Origin: Pseudomonadota bacterium
GTDB taxonomy: Bacteria; Pseudomonadota; Gammaproteobacteria; Burkholderiales; Methylophilaceae
DNA length: 64,000 nucleotides
Assembly: GCA_029563075.1 (NCBI GenBank)
Contig: JAKQTN010000050.1
Coordinates: 62,001 to 126,000, forward strand
Direction: 5' to 3'
The translations under genes and the position numbers were made by a program. The stretch's first letter is position 1; each line of letters starts with the position of its first letter. The notes under the pieces were generated by a model. That model was given only the letters and a program-made list of their open reading frames with translations, was not told where the DNA came from and did no database searches. Below are positions 47,943 through 57,397 of the stretch, piece after piece.

Positions 47943-48806
47943 TTATTTTTTGTTCTGTGCCCAGTTATTTCGCGCCATACTTGCGCGCTCGAACAAGGCT
48001 TGCAAGCCAGCACCATCACTATGCTCAAGCAATTTTTTTAGATGCTCCAATTCATCCTGGTAAGCGGTTAATTCACTCAGCAAGGCGGTTTTATTGGCCA
48101 GGCTGATGTCGCGCCACATTTCGGGGTGGCTACCGGCAATGCGCGTAAAATCGCGAAAGCCACTAGCGGCAAAGTTGAATAACTGCTCGGCGTTGGGGCG
48201 CGAGGCGATTTCATCTACCAGCGCAAATGCCAGCAAATGCGGCAGATGGCTCACGGCAGCAAAAATACTATCGTGCGTTTCGGCTGACATTTCACTGACA
48301 TTTGCACCGCAGGTTTGCCATAATTGGGCAACGCCAGCAACCGCATCCCTATTGGTCTCCGGGGCAGGTGTTAAAACGACGTTTTTGCCTGCAAATAAAT
48401 CTTCTTTCGCGGCGGAAACGCCGCTTTTCTCCGCGCCGGCTATCGGGTGGCCGCCCACAAACTGGTTGAATTGGTTGCCTAAAATTTCTTTTGCGCTGGC
48501 CAGCACATCCCTCTTGGTGCTGCCTGCGTCGGTAATAAGTGTTTGTTTGTTAAGGTGCGGTTTAATACTTTGCAAAATGCTTCCAGTTTGCGCGACCGGT
48601 GCAGCAATCAGCACCAAATCAGCACCTTCAAGAGCCTCATGGATATTGGGTTCTGCGGCATCTATCACGCCAAGTTCAAGTGCTTGATTTAGACTTTGTC
48701 TATTACGCCCAACGCCCACGATGTGGGGCGCATGGTTTGCCTTTTTCAAAGCCAACGCGACAGAGCCACCAATCAGGCCTACACCGAATATGACGAGTTT
48801 TTTCAA
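47943..48806 (-). CDS. tyrA: Prephenate dehydrogenase
   Basis: A 287-residue TyrA-type dehydrogenase in tyrosine synthesis. The Rossmann motif VIFGVGLIGGSVALALKK at residues 4-21, LVLIAAPVAQTGSIL, ITDAGSTKRDV, FVGGHPIAGAEKSGVSAAKEDLF with the catalytic histidine near residue 120 and HDSIFAAVSHLPHLLAFALV are clear. It is monofunctional, without chorismate mutase or ACT domain. It is cotranscribed with aroA, putting two aromatic amino acid genes ahead of cmk-rpsA. Confidence 0.94.
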   Translation of the reverse strand: MKKLVIFGVGLIGGSVALALKKANHAPHIVGVGRNRQSLNQALELGVIDAAEPNIHEALEGADLVLIAAPVAQTGSILQSIKPHLNKQTLITDAGSTKRDVLASAKEILGNQFNQFVGGHPIAGAEKSGVSAAKEDLFAGKNVVLTPAPETNRDAVAGVAQLWQTCGANVSEMSAETHDSIFAAVSHLPHLLAFALVDEIASRPNAEQLFNFAASGFRDFTRIAGSHPEMWRDISLANKTALLSELTAYQDELEHLKKLLEHSDGAGLQALFERASMARNNWAQNKK

Positions 48807-48841
48807 AAGAAAATTCTAAAAAATTTAAAAGCAGGATTGTA

Positions 48842-49660
48842 TCATGCAGGTGCCACTTCATCAGAGGTGGGGATGATAATCCACTCCCCGCCCACCAGCC
48901 TTTCTTGCGGTCTGAATGCTTGTTTATATGCCATTTTTGGGCTATCTTTAATCCAGTAACCTAAATATAAATAAGGCAAATCAAGGTTTTTTGCCCACTC
49001 CGCAAGCCACATGATGGCATAAGTGCCATAGCTGGCACGCTTAATAGAAGTGCCATAACTGGCACGCTTAAAAGAAGTGCCGTAACTGGCTTTGGTTTCG
49101 GTCGCATCGTAGAATGTATAAACTGCCGAGACGCCGTCGCTTACCACATCGATCACGCTGACGATTTTGATCTGGTTTTCAGTGTCTCTGAATTCCACCA
49201 TCAGGCTTTCTACATTGCTTTCGCATAAAAACTGGTGGTATTGTTCGGCTTCGTCCTTTGTTTCGGGTGTGTTGCCTAACTCGTCATCTGCATGGCGCAA
49301 AGCCTGGTAACGGGCATATAGCTCAAAATGATCCTGATGGTAGCTTACGGGCATGATGCGCGCGGCTAGGTCGCCATGTAGCTTGAACGCACGCTTCTGG
49401 CTGCGCGTAGGTGCAAATTCGCTCAACACCACGCGCACGGGAATGCATGCGTTGCAGTGTTCGCAATGCGGCCGGTAGGCAAACTTTCCGCTGCGCCGGA
49501 AGCCTTGCTGGATCAGCCCGTTATAAACATGGGCGTTTACTAAATGGTGGGGCGCGGCGATTAAGCTTTGCGCGAGTTTATGGGGCAAATAGCCGCATTT
49601 ATACGGCGTGGTGACGTAAAACTGGAGTTTGTGTAAGGCTGGCTCGCTTGGCAAAGTCAT
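48842..49660 (-). CDS. bpt: Aspartate/glutamate leucyltransferase (Bpt), with internal tandem repeat
   Basis: A 272-residue member of the arginyltransferase-like (ATE/Bpt) family, which adds leucine to N-terminal Asp or Glu of proteins and so marks them for ClpS-ClpAP. Motifs: PYKCGYLPHKLAQSLIAAP, NGLIQQGFRRSGKFAYRPHCEHCNACIPVRV with the conserved Cys pairs, and YLYLGYWIKDSPKMAYKQAF. In place of the single usual (S/L)GTYA segment near residue 205 there are three tandem copies of a 9-residue unit (ASYGTSFKR, ASYGTSIKR, ASYGTYAIM). It lies 1 base after aat, so both N-end-rule transferases form one unit. Confidence 0.92.
   Translation of the reverse strand: MTLPSEPALHKLQFYVTTPYKCGYLPHKLAQSLIAAPHHLVNAHVYNGLIQQGFRRSGKFAYRPHCEHCNACIPVRVVLSEFAPTRSQKRAFKLHGDLAARIMPVSYHQDHFELYARYQALRHADDELGNTPETKDEAEQYHQFLCESNVESLMVEFRDTENQIKIVSVIDVVSDGVSAVYTFYDATETKASYGTSFKRASYGTSIKRASYGTYAIMWLAEWAKNLDLPYLYLGYWIKDSPKMAYKQAFRPQERLVGGEWIIIPTSDEVAPA
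49021..49093. repeat. 27-bp in-frame tandem repeat inside bpt
   Basis: Units begin at 49023, 49050 and 49077 (GTGCCATA, GTGCCATA, GTGCCGTA) with a period of exactly 27 bases and about 2.6 copies. The first two units are nearly identical, which suggests recent expansion. Each unit contains TGCCA...TGGCA, a small inverted repeat that may promote slippage. Confidence 0.88.
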
Positions 49661-49661
49661 G

Positions 49662-50351
49662 CTAAAAGTTTACCAGTTTTGTAAGATTTTGCATGAATTC
49701 ATCTCGCGCAATCTCACGGCCGCCGAAGCTGGCGAGCAGGGGTGTTTTCATCTGGCAGTCTATCATGCCAACACCCTGATTTTTAAGAAACTCTACCAAA
49801 TGCACAAATGCCACTTTTGAGGCGTCGGTGACATGATGAAACATGCTTTCCCCGTAAAACATGCGGCTGATTTTAACGCCGTAGCAACCGCCAACCAGCT
49901 TGCCGTCCAGCCAGCTTTCTGAACACATCGCGAAGCCTTGCGCATGTAATTCGCAATATGCTGCAATCATCTGCCGCGTAATCCAAGTGCCTGGCTGATC
50001 ATGCCGCGGCGTTTGACTGCACGCTGTCATCACTTCACGAAATGCGGTATTAAAGCGAAGCTCAAATAAATTCTTCCTGAGCGTTTTTTTGAGCGACGCT
50101 GAAATCTTTAACTCGTCTGGAAACAGCACCATGCGCGGGTCGGGGCTCCACCACATGATGGGTTCGCCTTCGCTAAACCACGGGAAAATGCCTTGTTTAT
50201 AAGCGCTTAACAGACGCGCGGCAGATAAATCGCCGCCAATCGCAATCAGGCCGTTGGGTTCGGTAAGGGCGTCAGTCAGCGGCGGAAAAGGGCAGTCGCC
50301 TTCAATTGCCGCGACACGTCCATTTTTAAGCTGGTAATAACCGGTGCTCAT
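49662..50351 (-). CDS. aat: Leucyl/phenylalanyl-tRNA--protein transferase
   Basis: A 229-residue L/F-transferase that adds Leu or Phe to N-terminal Lys or Arg of substrates for ClpS-ClpAP degradation. Motifs: FPPLTDALTEPNGLIAIGGDLSAARLLSAYKQGIFPWFSEGEPIMWWSPDPRMVLFP, TWITRQMIAAYCELHAQGFAMCSESW, GGCYGVKISRMFYGESMFH and IDCQMKTPLLASFGGREIARDEF. Length is normal. It is directly upstream of bpt with a 1-base gap. Confidence 0.96.
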   Translation of the reverse strand: MSTGYYQLKNGRVAAIEGDCPFPPLTDALTEPNGLIAIGGDLSAARLLSAYKQGIFPWFSEGEPIMWWSPDPRMVLFPDELKISASLKKTLRKNLFELRFNTAFREVMTACSQTPRHDQPGTWITRQMIAAYCELHAQGFAMCSESWLDGKLVGGCYGVKISRMFYGESMFHHVTDASKVAFVHLVEFLKNQGVGMIDCQMKTPLLASFGGREIARDEFMQNLTKLVNF

Positions 50352-50372
50352 GGCGGACTTAATCAGAGGCTC

Positions 50373-50582
50373 CTATACTTCTGCACCAATCCGGTAATCG
50401 CCTACATTATTCAAAACGGCATTTAGCGTTTCAACATCAGCCGTCTGGCCTGTAAGCCTTATTTGTGGCGGCTTTAGCGACACTTCAACGGCATCGGCAT
50501 AAGGCGCTAAAGAGGCTTTTACTCTGGCAGCGCAATGATCGCAAGATAAACCTGAAATTGAGTATATTCTTTCTTGTTTCAT
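50373..50582 (-). CDS. Small heavy-metal-associated (HMA) domain protein
   Basis: A 69-residue single HMA domain with the metal site GLSCDHCAARVKASL near residue 11. The CxxC (here CDHC instead of the common MxCxxC) fits copper chaperones of the CopZ type or mercuric MerP-like proteins. ATG at 50582 is preferred to an upstream GTG because it gives the standard N-terminus (KQERIYSISGLSC). It is 21 bases upstream of aat on the same strand. No copper ATPase is nearby, so the partner is unknown. Confidence 0.82.
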   Translation of the reverse strand: MKQERIYSISGLSCDHCAARVKASLAPYADAVEVSLKPPQIRLTGQTADVETLNAVLNNVGDYRIGAEV

Positions 50583-50676
50583 CGTGATAAACTTCCAGAT
50601 CCGTGGTACCAAATAAAGTAGTAAATTAATAACAGCGAAGTTTAGATAATAAATTTTCTAGAAAGTTATTTATTTT

Positions 50677-50886
50677 ATGAACACTATATACAAAAAAACA
50701 CTCAAAGGGGTCGAAGAGACCGCGCTGCGTAGCCAAGGTCTGCAATTAAGGCTGCGCGAGTATCTTAAGTTGGTGGATGGTACAACATCAGCGGATGAAA
50801 TTCAGCGAACACATCCGGATTTGATTGAGGTGGATGTCGTGCTCTCCGTGCTGCAGAGTGATGGTTATATTGAGATCCTGCATTAG
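50677..50886 (+). CDS. Small conserved-looking hypothetical protein
   Basis: A 69-residue basic-to-neutral protein. The C-terminal half (DGTTSADEIQRTHPDLIEVDVVLSVLQSDGYIEIL) looks like a helix-helix-strand winged-helix end, as seen in small PqqD-like or regulatory domains, but no family is recognised. The coding character is supported by codon use and by its isolated position with AT-rich flanks. The ribosome-binding site is weak. It is divergent from the HMA gene and 99 bases before the YgiQ gene. Confidence 0.5.
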   Translation: MNTIYKKTLKGVEETALRSQGLQLRLREYLKLVDGTTSADEIQRTHPDLIEVDVVLSVLQSDGYIEILH

Positions 50887-50985
50887 GTTTGTGCAAAAAT
50901 AAACCACATAACTCATTGTAATTAAATAGAAAATGCGTAGAATGCGCGTTCTGGTTTTTATTACAAAGCCGTTTAATTACAAAGC

Positions 50986-53187
50986 ATGGAAGTTTATACC
51001 AACAGTCTAGCCAAACCTATTCACGCTTATCGCCCGTACTGGGCGAAGCGCTTTGGCGTCGCACCAATGTTGCCCATGACACGCGCCGAGATGGATGCGC
51101 TGGGCTGGGATTCGTGCGACATCATTCTTGTGACGGGCGATGCGTATATCGACCACCCCAGCTTTGGCATGGCTTTGGTCGGGCGTCTGCTAGAGGCGCA
51201 GGGTTTTCGCGTTGGCATTATCGCGCAGCCGGATTGGCAAGATACAAAAGCTTTCAAGGCGCTTGGCAAACCCAATCTCTACTTTGGCATCACTGCCGGC
51301 AATATGGATAGCATGGTCAACCGCTATACCGCCGACCGTAAAATCCGTTCTGATGATGCTTACACCCCCGATGCCGCGCCTAATAAGCGGCCTGATAGAG
51401 CAGTTTTAGTGTATTCACAACGTTGCCGCGAGGCTTATTCACAAGTGCCGCTGGTCATTGGCAGCATCGAAGCCAGTTTGCGCCGCATTGCGCATTACGA
51501 TTACTGGAGCGACAAGGTACGCCGCAGTATTCTGGTGGATTCCAAAGCCGATATTCTCATTTACGGCAATGCTGAGCGCGCGCTGGTGGAACTGAGCCAC
51601 CGCATCGCCAAAGGCGAAAAAGTAAGCGAGATTCAGGATATTCGCGGCACAGCGTTTTTGCGGAAGAGCATTCCTGACGATTTTATCGAGATCGAATCTA
51701 CACATTTAGACAGAGTGGGTCCGGTAGATAAGCATATTGACCCCTACGAAATGAAGCTAGGCAAAGCCGATGCCAGTTGCGCAACGGACGATAGCAAACC
51801 TAAATCTAAATTGCCGGAAGGCACTAAGGCCATCGAAATCATCCGCAAGCCAAAAGCCGACAGGGCGAAACAAGTCGTGCGCTTGCCGGCGTATGAAGAG
51901 GTCACGCAAGACCCGGTTTTATATGCTCACGCCTCACGCGTGCTGCACCTGGAGGCCAATCCCGGAAATGCACGTGCGCTGGTGCAAAAGCACGGCGATC
52001 GCGAAGTATGGCTGAACCCGCCGCCGATCCCACTGACTACAAAAGAGATGGATTATGTGTACGACATGCCGTATGCGCGCAAGCCGCACCCTATCTATAA
52101 AAATGCAAAAATCCCCGCTTGGGAGATGATACGGTTTTCAGTCAACATCATGCGCGGCTGCTTTGGCGGCTGTACTTTCTGTTCAATCACTGAGCACGAA
52201 GGCCGCATTATTCAAAGCCGCAGCGAAGAATCAATTTTGAAAGAAGTTGAGGAAATCCGCGATAAAGTGGATGGCTTTACCGGTGTGATTTCAGACCTAG
52301 GTGGCCCAACCGCCAATATGTACCGCATTGCCTGCAAGAGCGAGAAAATCGAGCAGTCTTGCCGTAAGTTAAGCTGCGTTTACCCGGGCATTTGCGAGAA
52401 TTTGAACACAGACCACAGTGCGCTGATTCAGCTTTACCGTAAAGCCCGCGCCATTAAAGGCGTCAAGAAGATTCTGATTGGCAGCGGTTTGCGTTATGAC
52501 CTGGCTGTGAAATCGCCCGAGTATGTCAAAGAATTGGTGCAGCATCACGTCGGCGGCTACTTAAAAATCGCGCCGGAACACAGTGAAGAAAACGTGCTGA
52601 GCAAAATGATGAAGCCCGGCATGGGTGCGTATGATGAGTTCAAAGCTATGTTCGAGAAGTTCAGCGCCAAGGCAGGTAAAAAGCAGTATCTGATCCCGTA
52701 TTTTATCGCCGCGCACCCGGGCACCACGGATGAAGACATGCTCAATCTGGCCTTATGGCTGAAGAAATACGATTTTCGCCTGGATCAGGTGCAGAACTTT
52801 ACGCCCACGCCGATGGCGATGGCGACGGCCATGTATCACAGCGGCAAAAATCCGCTGCGCAAAGTCACGGCGGATTCCGAGAATGTGCCTATCCCCAAAG
52901 CGGGCGGTGTGCGCAAGCTGCATAAAGCATTTATTCGCTACCACGACCCGGCCAACTGGCCGATGCTGCGCGAGGCGCTTAAAAAAATGGGCAGGGCCGA
53001 TTTAATCGGCAACAGCAAAAAGCACTTGGTGCCGGCGTTTCAACCCGCGGTGATGGGCACTGTGCGGCAGTCGGACGGCAGTACGTTTACTCCAAAAGCA
53101 GGTAAACCAAAAATCATGCCCAAAGGATTTAATCAGATGAAAAATCCGGCGCGGCCTGCGCACAGTAAAACCTCCAAAGCACGCTAA
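50986..53187 (+). CDS. YgiQ-family radical SAM protein
   Basis: A 733-residue radical SAM protein of the uncharacterised YgiQ family. An N-terminal region of about 280 residues ([41 protein letters not shown]) resembles a B12-binding-like fold; the radical SAM cluster motif is CFGGCTFC near residue 395, with [21 protein letters not shown] and [10 protein letters not shown] following. The C-terminus is Lys/Pro-rich. Length fits the family (720-760). The reaction is unknown. It stands as a single transcription unit. Confidence 0.92.
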   Translation: MEVYTNSLAKPIHAYRPYWAKRFGVAPMLPMTRAEMDALGWDSCDIILVTGDAYIDHPSFGMALVGRLLEAQGFRVGIIAQPDWQDTKAFKALGKPNLYFGITAGNMDSMVNRYTADRKIRSDDAYTPDAAPNKRPDRAVLVYSQRCREAYSQVPLVIGSIEASLRRIAHYDYWSDKVRRSILVDSKADILIYGNAERALVELSHRIAKGEKVSEIQDIRGTAFLRKSIPDDFIEIESTHLDRVGPVDKHIDPYEMKLGKADASCATDDSKPKSKLPEGTKAIEIIRKPKADRAKQVVRLPAYEEVTQDPVLYAHASRVLHLEANPGNARALVQKHGDREVWLNPPPIPLTTKEMDYVYDMPYARKPHPIYKNAKIPAWEMIRFSVNIMRGCFGGCTFCSITEHEGRIIQSRSEESILKEVEEIRDKVDGFTGVISDLGGPTANMYRIACKSEKIEQSCRKLSCVYPGICENLNTDHSALIQLYRKARAIKGVKKILIGSGLRYDLAVKSPEYVKELVQHHVGGYLKIAPEHSEENVLSKMMKPGMGAYDEFKAMFEKFSAKAGKKQYLIPYFIAAHPGTTDEDMLNLALWLKKYDFRLDQVQNFTPTPMAMATAMYHSGKNPLRKVTADSENVPIPKAGGVRKLHKAFIRYHDPANWPMLREALKKMGRADLIGNSKKHLVPAFQPAVMGTVRQSDGSTFTPKAGKPKIMPKGFNQMKNPARPAHSKTSKAR

Positions 53188-53257
53188 TCCCGATGCTCGG
53201 CTGAACTAAACCGCGCGCGTCAAAGTCACTACAGCAAGTTCAAAACAAGAGAACAAT

Positions 53258-54118
53258 ATGTTCACTACCGCGCTTAAAAAAATCCTTATTGGTGTAGTCA
53301 TTGCCGGTTTCGCGTTGGCAGCGCAAGCCACCGAAAAAGGCCTGTTCTGGAAGCTGGAATCGCCCGGCGGCGTGACCAGCTATCTGTTTGGCACAATTCA
53401 CAGCGATGACAACCGCGTGGCAGAAATCAGCCCCGGCGTGATTGCTGCTATCAAACAAGTGGACTCCTTTGTGATGGAAGTGGCGGAAAACCGCGACCCG
53501 AGCGTGATGATGCTGAAGGAAGGCAATTTAGCTTCGCTGCTAACAGAGGCAGAGTTTGAACAAGTGCGGGAACTGGCAGACTTTCACGTGATGCACCTGG
53601 GCGCAGCCATGCGGATGAAACCCTGGCTGCTGGCGGTGGTGTTTGATCTGCCAAAACCGCAAACGCCGTTTGCACAGGATAATCTGCTGATGACTAAAGC
53701 AGAAGAGAATCTAAAGGAAGTGATCGGGATTGAAACAGCCAAAGCGCATTTTGGCGTGATGGATGACTTTAGCCTGGATGAGCAAATGGTGATGCTGCGT
53801 GCGGTTCTCAAGCGTACACAGGCGCAAAAAGAGGCGGATTTTGAGCGTCTGATGGCCGCTTATTTAGAGGGCGATAGCGATAAGATCACCGCCTTGGATG
53901 AGCAGATTACCGGCGGCATGCTGCCTAAAGCGTTGTGGGCTAAAATGCGCGACAGGTTACTGGATAAACGCAACGTAGTGATGGCGGAGCGCACCATTAA
54001 AGTTGCTAACGAGAAACCCGTGTTTGTGGCCGTAGGCGCTTCCCACTTGGCTGGCGACAATGGCTTGATAGCAGTGTTTAAAAAAGCGGGCTTCAAACTA
54101 AGTGCGATGCCTAAATAA
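53258..54118 (+). CDS. TraB/GumN-family exported protein
   Basis: A 286-residue protein with a signal peptide (cleavage near AQA, residue 23) and a TraB/GumN (PF01963) domain: LFWKLESPGGVTSYLFGTIHSDD with the GTIH motif near residue 47, FVMEVAENRDP and, near the C-terminus, FVAVGASHLAGDNGLIAVFKKAGF with the second conserved histidine. The paired GxxH motifs suggest a Tiki-like metalloprotease fold. Bacterial members are poorly characterised. It converges with the lipocalin gene (13 bases between stops). Confidence 0.88.
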   Translation: MFTTALKKILIGVVIAGFALAAQATEKGLFWKLESPGGVTSYLFGTIHSDDNRVAEISPGVIAAIKQVDSFVMEVAENRDPSVMMLKEGNLASLLTEAEFEQVRELADFHVMHLGAAMRMKPWLLAVVFDLPKPQTPFAQDNLLMTKAEENLKEVIGIETAKAHFGVMDDFSLDEQMVMLRAVLKRTQAQKEADFERLMAAYLEGDSDKITALDEQITGGMLPKALWAKMRDRLLDKRNVVMAERTIKVANEKPVFVAVGASHLAGDNGLIAVFKKAGFKLSAMPK

Positions 54119-54131
54119 ATCAAAAATTATT

Positions 54132-54707
54132 TTAATGCAGCACATGCCGACCAGCCTCGTACTCCACCTGGTTGACCTGTTTCACAAACACCAGCTCATC
54201 AGTCGCATAGCCCATCTCTTTCGCCTGCGCCATCAAATGCTGCTTTACGGGGTAATTCAATTGCGGCGTGCGCGAGAGTATCCATAAATAATCCAGCCCG
54301 CCGCTCACCAGCGCGTAATTGTAATAAGGCTTATCCAGCTCAATGATATTGTATGTGCCATAAAACGGCCAAAAAAACGTTACCTTAAGCCGCCCTGTAC
54401 GTGTGCCGTCCGCATTGGCAGGGTCAACAAACAAGGCTTTGCCAGTCACTTCTTTCCATTCTTTGGTTTTAAGGTCATAGCCGCGGTTCACCACCTTGAT
54501 GCTGCCGTCTTTTTCCAGGCTGTAATTAGCGGTCACTTGCTCCAAGCCTTTTTCAAAGCGGTTATCCAGCCGTGCAATTTCGTACCAAGTGCCTAAGTAT
54601 TGGTTTGCATCCACGCTTTGAACCACGCTCTCTTTTGCGGCTTGCGGCATTTCTTTGCTGCATGCAGCGGTAAACAGAACAAAAATCATTAAGCTAAAAA
54701 TTCTCAT
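54132..54707 (-). CDS. blc: Outer-membrane lipocalin lipoprotein Blc
   Basis: A 191-residue bacterial lipocalin. Signal peptide with lipobox TAAC (mature Cys near residue 16), the lipocalin signature YLGTWYEIARLDNRFEKGL near residue 37, LKVTFFWPFYGTYNIIELD and YNYALVSGGLDYLWILSRTPQL follow. Blc binds fatty acids or lysophospholipids at the outer membrane. Length fits (177 in E. coli). The 209-base upstream region borders a palindromic repeat and a foreign-looking gene. Confidence 0.93.
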   Translation of the reverse strand: MRIFSLMIFVLFTAACSKEMPQAAKESVVQSVDANQYLGTWYEIARLDNRFEKGLEQVTANYSLEKDGSIKVVNRGYDLKTKEWKEVTGKALFVDPANADGTRTGRLKVTFFWPFYGTYNIIELDKPYYNYALVSGGLDYLWILSRTPQLNYPVKQHLMAQAKEMGYATDELVFVKQVNQVEYEAGRHVLH

Positions 54708-54916
54708 AGTTTAAATTCAATAGTGCACATTCAAAAGATATAAACGGTTTGCAATTAGAGCATTCGAATTCATTATAGATTCAATCGGGCTACAAGGCAC
54801 ATTCTGCTTGCTCTGCAGGGCGATGGTTTTGCTAATGAATGCGCGCGTATGTGAAGTGAAATTAAAGTAGGGCGAAATAGCTAAGCATATTGCGCCCTAC
54901 GCGGGCTGCCTAAAGG
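54708..54916. other. Spacer between the DUF2971 gene and blc
   Basis: 209 bases without open reading frame. It holds the blc promoter on the minus strand and a palindromic repeat (54867-54900) next to the DUF2971 stop codon. No further structure is recognised. Confidence 0.4.
54867..54900. repeat. Short palindromic repeat (GTAGGGCG...CGCCCTAC) beside the DUF2971 gene
   Basis: Arms GTAGGGCG (54867-54874) and CGCCCTAC (54893-54900) with partial pairing continued into the loop (AAATA/TATT). Sequences of the GTAGGGCG-N-CGCCCTAC type are familiar as dispersed intergenic repeats in many bacteria. It lies 17 bases past the stop codon of the accessory gene and may also aid termination. Confidence 0.65.
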
Positions 54917-55786
54917 TTATCTATAAGTAGCTTTTGAGCTAACTACCTCAACACTACGAAAATTATTACTCATTAGAAAGCTTTCAACAACTTTAATGGG
55001 AGTGACATTTTTTGGGCCAAGTATTATCTTTGAAATTGGATTTATTGATAAATCATTTAACTGATAAGTTCTAAAAGGTACAATTTGATTTTTCTTGTCC
55101 ATAAATTCACATTTGTCTTTATCATTCCCAAGGGTTAGGTATGAAATAAGCCGCCATTCCCGTTCTTCTGAAAATGCTTTGGATTTCAGATAAAACTGCT
55201 TTGGTGATAATTTAAATAACTCGTGAGCTAGCCTAAACCTAGCATGCTGTATTTTTTGATTGTCTTCTTTGATCTCTTCTTCTGATCTAATATCCAAAAG
55301 CCCTCTAGGCCCAGGGTATTTGTGAGCACCTTCTTCTATACACTGCTTTATCCTTCGGAAAGTTGGTTCTACTAATTTATCATGCTCTTTCTGTTCATAT
55401 TTAACTTTATGAAGTGCTATCTGATTGATAGATATAGAACTTTGAGTATGTTTTATAAATTCGGTTAGGTACTCTTTAGAGAAACCTATTGCTACGCCTG
55501 ATGCATCTGCTGCATAGCCCCGCCACTGACTTAATAAATCTTCTTCTTCTGATAGGCAAAAGCCTAAGCCATCTGCGATAAGTCTAAAAATCCCAAGCTC
55601 TTCTTTAATTGTTGAAATATCATAAGCATTTAATCTGTCTTGCTTGGCAAGCCTTTCTAAGGCCTCATCTGCAAGCTTCCCTTCCATGTAATCACTTGAT
55701 TGTGACAATGAGGATAGCCGTATAGAACGATTACTTATGATTGAGTAAAATGCTTGGGACGGGCAGTAGTGGTAGAGAATACTCAT
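54917..55786 (-). CDS. DUF2971 family protein, accessory
   Basis: A 289-residue protein starting MSILYHYCP, with LLSQWRGYAADASGVAIGFS near residue 85, the typical SQWRxY...GxxIGF pattern of the DUF2971 family, and SKAFSEEREWRLISY near residue 205. The function of the family is unknown; members are frequent in variable genome regions. The gene is clearly more AT-rich and has different codon use from its neighbours, and a palindromic repeat sits at one end, so horizontal acquisition is likely. It lies between blc and rsuA with only 19 bases to rsuA. Confidence 0.8.
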   Translation of the reverse strand: MSILYHYCPSQAFYSIISNRSIRLSSLSQSSDYMEGKLADEALERLAKQDRLNAYDISTIKEELGIFRLIADGLGFCLSEEEDLLSQWRGYAADASGVAIGFSKEYLTEFIKHTQSSISINQIALHKVKYEQKEHDKLVEPTFRRIKQCIEEGAHKYPGPRGLLDIRSEEEIKEDNQKIQHARFRLAHELFKLSPKQFYLKSKAFSEEREWRLISYLTLGNDKDKCEFMDKKNQIVPFRTYQLNDLSINPISKIILGPKNVTPIKVVESFLMSNNFRSVEVVSSKATYR

Positions 55787-55805
55787 AAGTGCTTTTTGTC
55801 CGAAA

Positions 55806-56519
55806 TTACAGCATTAATTTACTCTTATCTACTTCATTTAGCCACCGCCATTCGCCTTCCTTCAAATCTTCTGGCAGTTTCAGCACACCAATCTGGATAC
55901 GCTTCAGTGCTTCCACGCGGTTGCTGATGGCGGCGACCATGCGTTTAACCTGGTGGTATTTGCCTTCCGCCAGCGTCATATGGATAACGCGCTCGCTGAT
56001 TTGTTTGACGTCTAATGCGGCAATGGGCGCAGGCTCATCCACTAATTGGACCCCTTGTAGAAGCGCATGGATATTGGCTTCCACGATAGGGTGTTTACAC
56101 GTCACTTCGTAGATTTTTGGTACTTTATGTTTGGGTGAGCTCATGCGGTGGATGAATTGTCCGTCGTCCGAAATCAAAATTAGGCCAGTCGTGTCTTCAT
56201 CCAGCCTGCCGATGCACTGCACCCCACGTTCTACCAGTGGATGCGGCAGCAGGCTGTAAATGGTCGGGTGGTGCTGGGTTTTGTGTGAGCACTCGTAATT
56301 GGCGGGTTTGTGCATCATTAAATAAGATTTTTCGCGGTAATCCCACGGCTCACCTTTAACAGTGTAATGCAAATTTTCCAGTGAAAATTCCGCATCCGGG
56401 TCATCGCACATTTCGCCGTTCACGGTGATTTCTTCGTTGATAATCATGATGCGGCACAGCTTGCGCGAGCCAAAGCCCTGCTTATGCAATATGCGTTCTA
56501 AATCGAGTGTTTTAGCCAT
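55806..56519 (-). CDS. rsuA: RsuA-type 16S rRNA pseudouridine synthase
   Basis: A 237-residue RsuA/RluE/RluF-family pseudouridine synthase. N-terminal S4 domain (MAKTLDLERILHKQGFGSRKLCRIMI), then the catalytic motif GRLDEDTTGLILISDDG near residue 100 with the catalytic aspartate, KIYEVTCK and GKYHQVKRMVAAISNRVEALKRIQIG. Similarity is closest to RsuA (U516 of 16S rRNA) by the YLMMHKPANYECSH segment, but RluE/F cannot be ruled out. ATG at 56519 gives the normal start; the frame is open 6 codons further. Confidence 0.85.
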   Translation of the reverse strand: MAKTLDLERILHKQGFGSRKLCRIMIINEEITVNGEMCDDPDAEFSLENLHYTVKGEPWDYREKSYLMMHKPANYECSHKTQHHPTIYSLLPHPLVERGVQCIGRLDEDTTGLILISDDGQFIHRMSSPKHKVPKIYEVTCKHPIVEANIHALLQGVQLVDEPAPIAALDVKQISERVIHMTLAEGKYHQVKRMVAAISNRVEALKRIQIGVLKLPEDLKEGEWRWLNEVDKSKLML

Positions 56520-56541
56520 GCGGGTATTATAAGGCACAAAT

Positions 56542-56566
56542 AAAAACGCCCACTCACTGTGGGCGT
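56542..56566 (-). terminator. Intrinsic terminator of aqpZ
   Basis: 8-bp arms ACGCCCAC (56546-56553) and GTGGGCGT (56559-56566) with a 5-base loop are followed on the minus strand by TTTTTATTTG. It lies about 20 bases past the aqpZ stop, before rsuA. Confidence 0.85.
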
Positions 56567-56586
56567 AGTTTTAATAATTGAACAGC

Positions 56587-57279
56587 TTAATCTTTTTTGG
56601 CCACAAAGTTATACACCAGCGCCCCAATAATGCCACCGAGGATAGGAGCCACCCAGAACAGCCAAAGCTGCTGCAGATAAATGCCGCCTGCAAATACCGC
56701 CTGGCTGGTGCTGCGTGCAGGGTTCACCGAGGTATTGGTCACGGGGATGCTGATCATGTGAATGAGCGCCAGTGTCAGGCCAATGGCTAGCGGTGCCAGA
56801 CCGGCAGGCGCGCGGCTATCCGTAGCACCCATGATGATGAACAGGAATATGGCAGTCATGACGACTTCGCATACAAATGCAGCGTGCAGCGCGTAGCCAT
56901 GCGGTGAAGCCTCGCCGTAACCGTTCGATGCAAAACCGCCCAGCGTGTAGCCTTCTTGCCCGCTGGCGATGCAATAGATAGTTGCTGCAGCTAAAATGCC
57001 GCCCAATACCTGCGCGATAATGTAGTGTGGCAATTCGCTGGATTTGAATCTGCCGCCAGCAACCAGGCCAATCGACACGGCCGGATTGAGATGGCAGCCT
57101 GAAATATGGCCGATCGCATAAGCCATGGTGACCACGGTTAAGCCGAATGCGAGCGAAACGCCTAAATAGCCTAAGCCTAATTCTGGAATTCCTGCAGCTA
57201 AGACTGCACTGCCGCAACCGCCTAATACCAACCAAAAAGTACCGATTAATTCTGCTAATGCACGTTTAGTTAATGACAT
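56587..57279 (-). CDS. aqpZ: Aquaporin Z
   Basis: A 230-residue water channel of the inner membrane with six membrane segments. Both half-helix motifs are present: [14 protein letters not shown] near residue 64 and [11 protein letters not shown] near residue 187. The selectivity residues of AqpZ (the second-loop arginine in NPARS) are conserved, and length equals E. coli AqpZ (231), which favours water over glycerol. It stands alone on the minus strand with its own terminator. Confidence 0.94.
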   Translation of the reverse strand: MSLTKRALAELIGTFWLVLGGCGSAVLAAGIPELGLGYLGVSLAFGLTVVTMAYAIGHISGCHLNPAVSIGLVAGGRFKSSELPHYIIAQVLGGILAAATIYCIASGQEGYTLGGFASNGYGEASPHGYALHAAFVCEVVMTAIFLFIIMGATDSRAPAGLAPLAIGLTLALIHMISIPVTNTSVNPARSTSQAVFAGGIYLQQLWLFWVAPILGGIIGALVYNFVAKKD

Positions 57280-57397
57280 TTGAAGCCTCCCTAGGGTTTA
57301 AATTTTTAGTTATTGCCGAAATAATTTACGCCTAATTTGGCTGGATAACAAGCGGCTTAAGTTAGAATAGGTTTATCAAAAAAGAGCTTTAAACATC

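Noticed and set aside
49021-49093. CRISPR-like or intergenic minisatellite
   Set aside because: The 27-bp units are contiguous, in frame and within bpt; this is a coding repeat.
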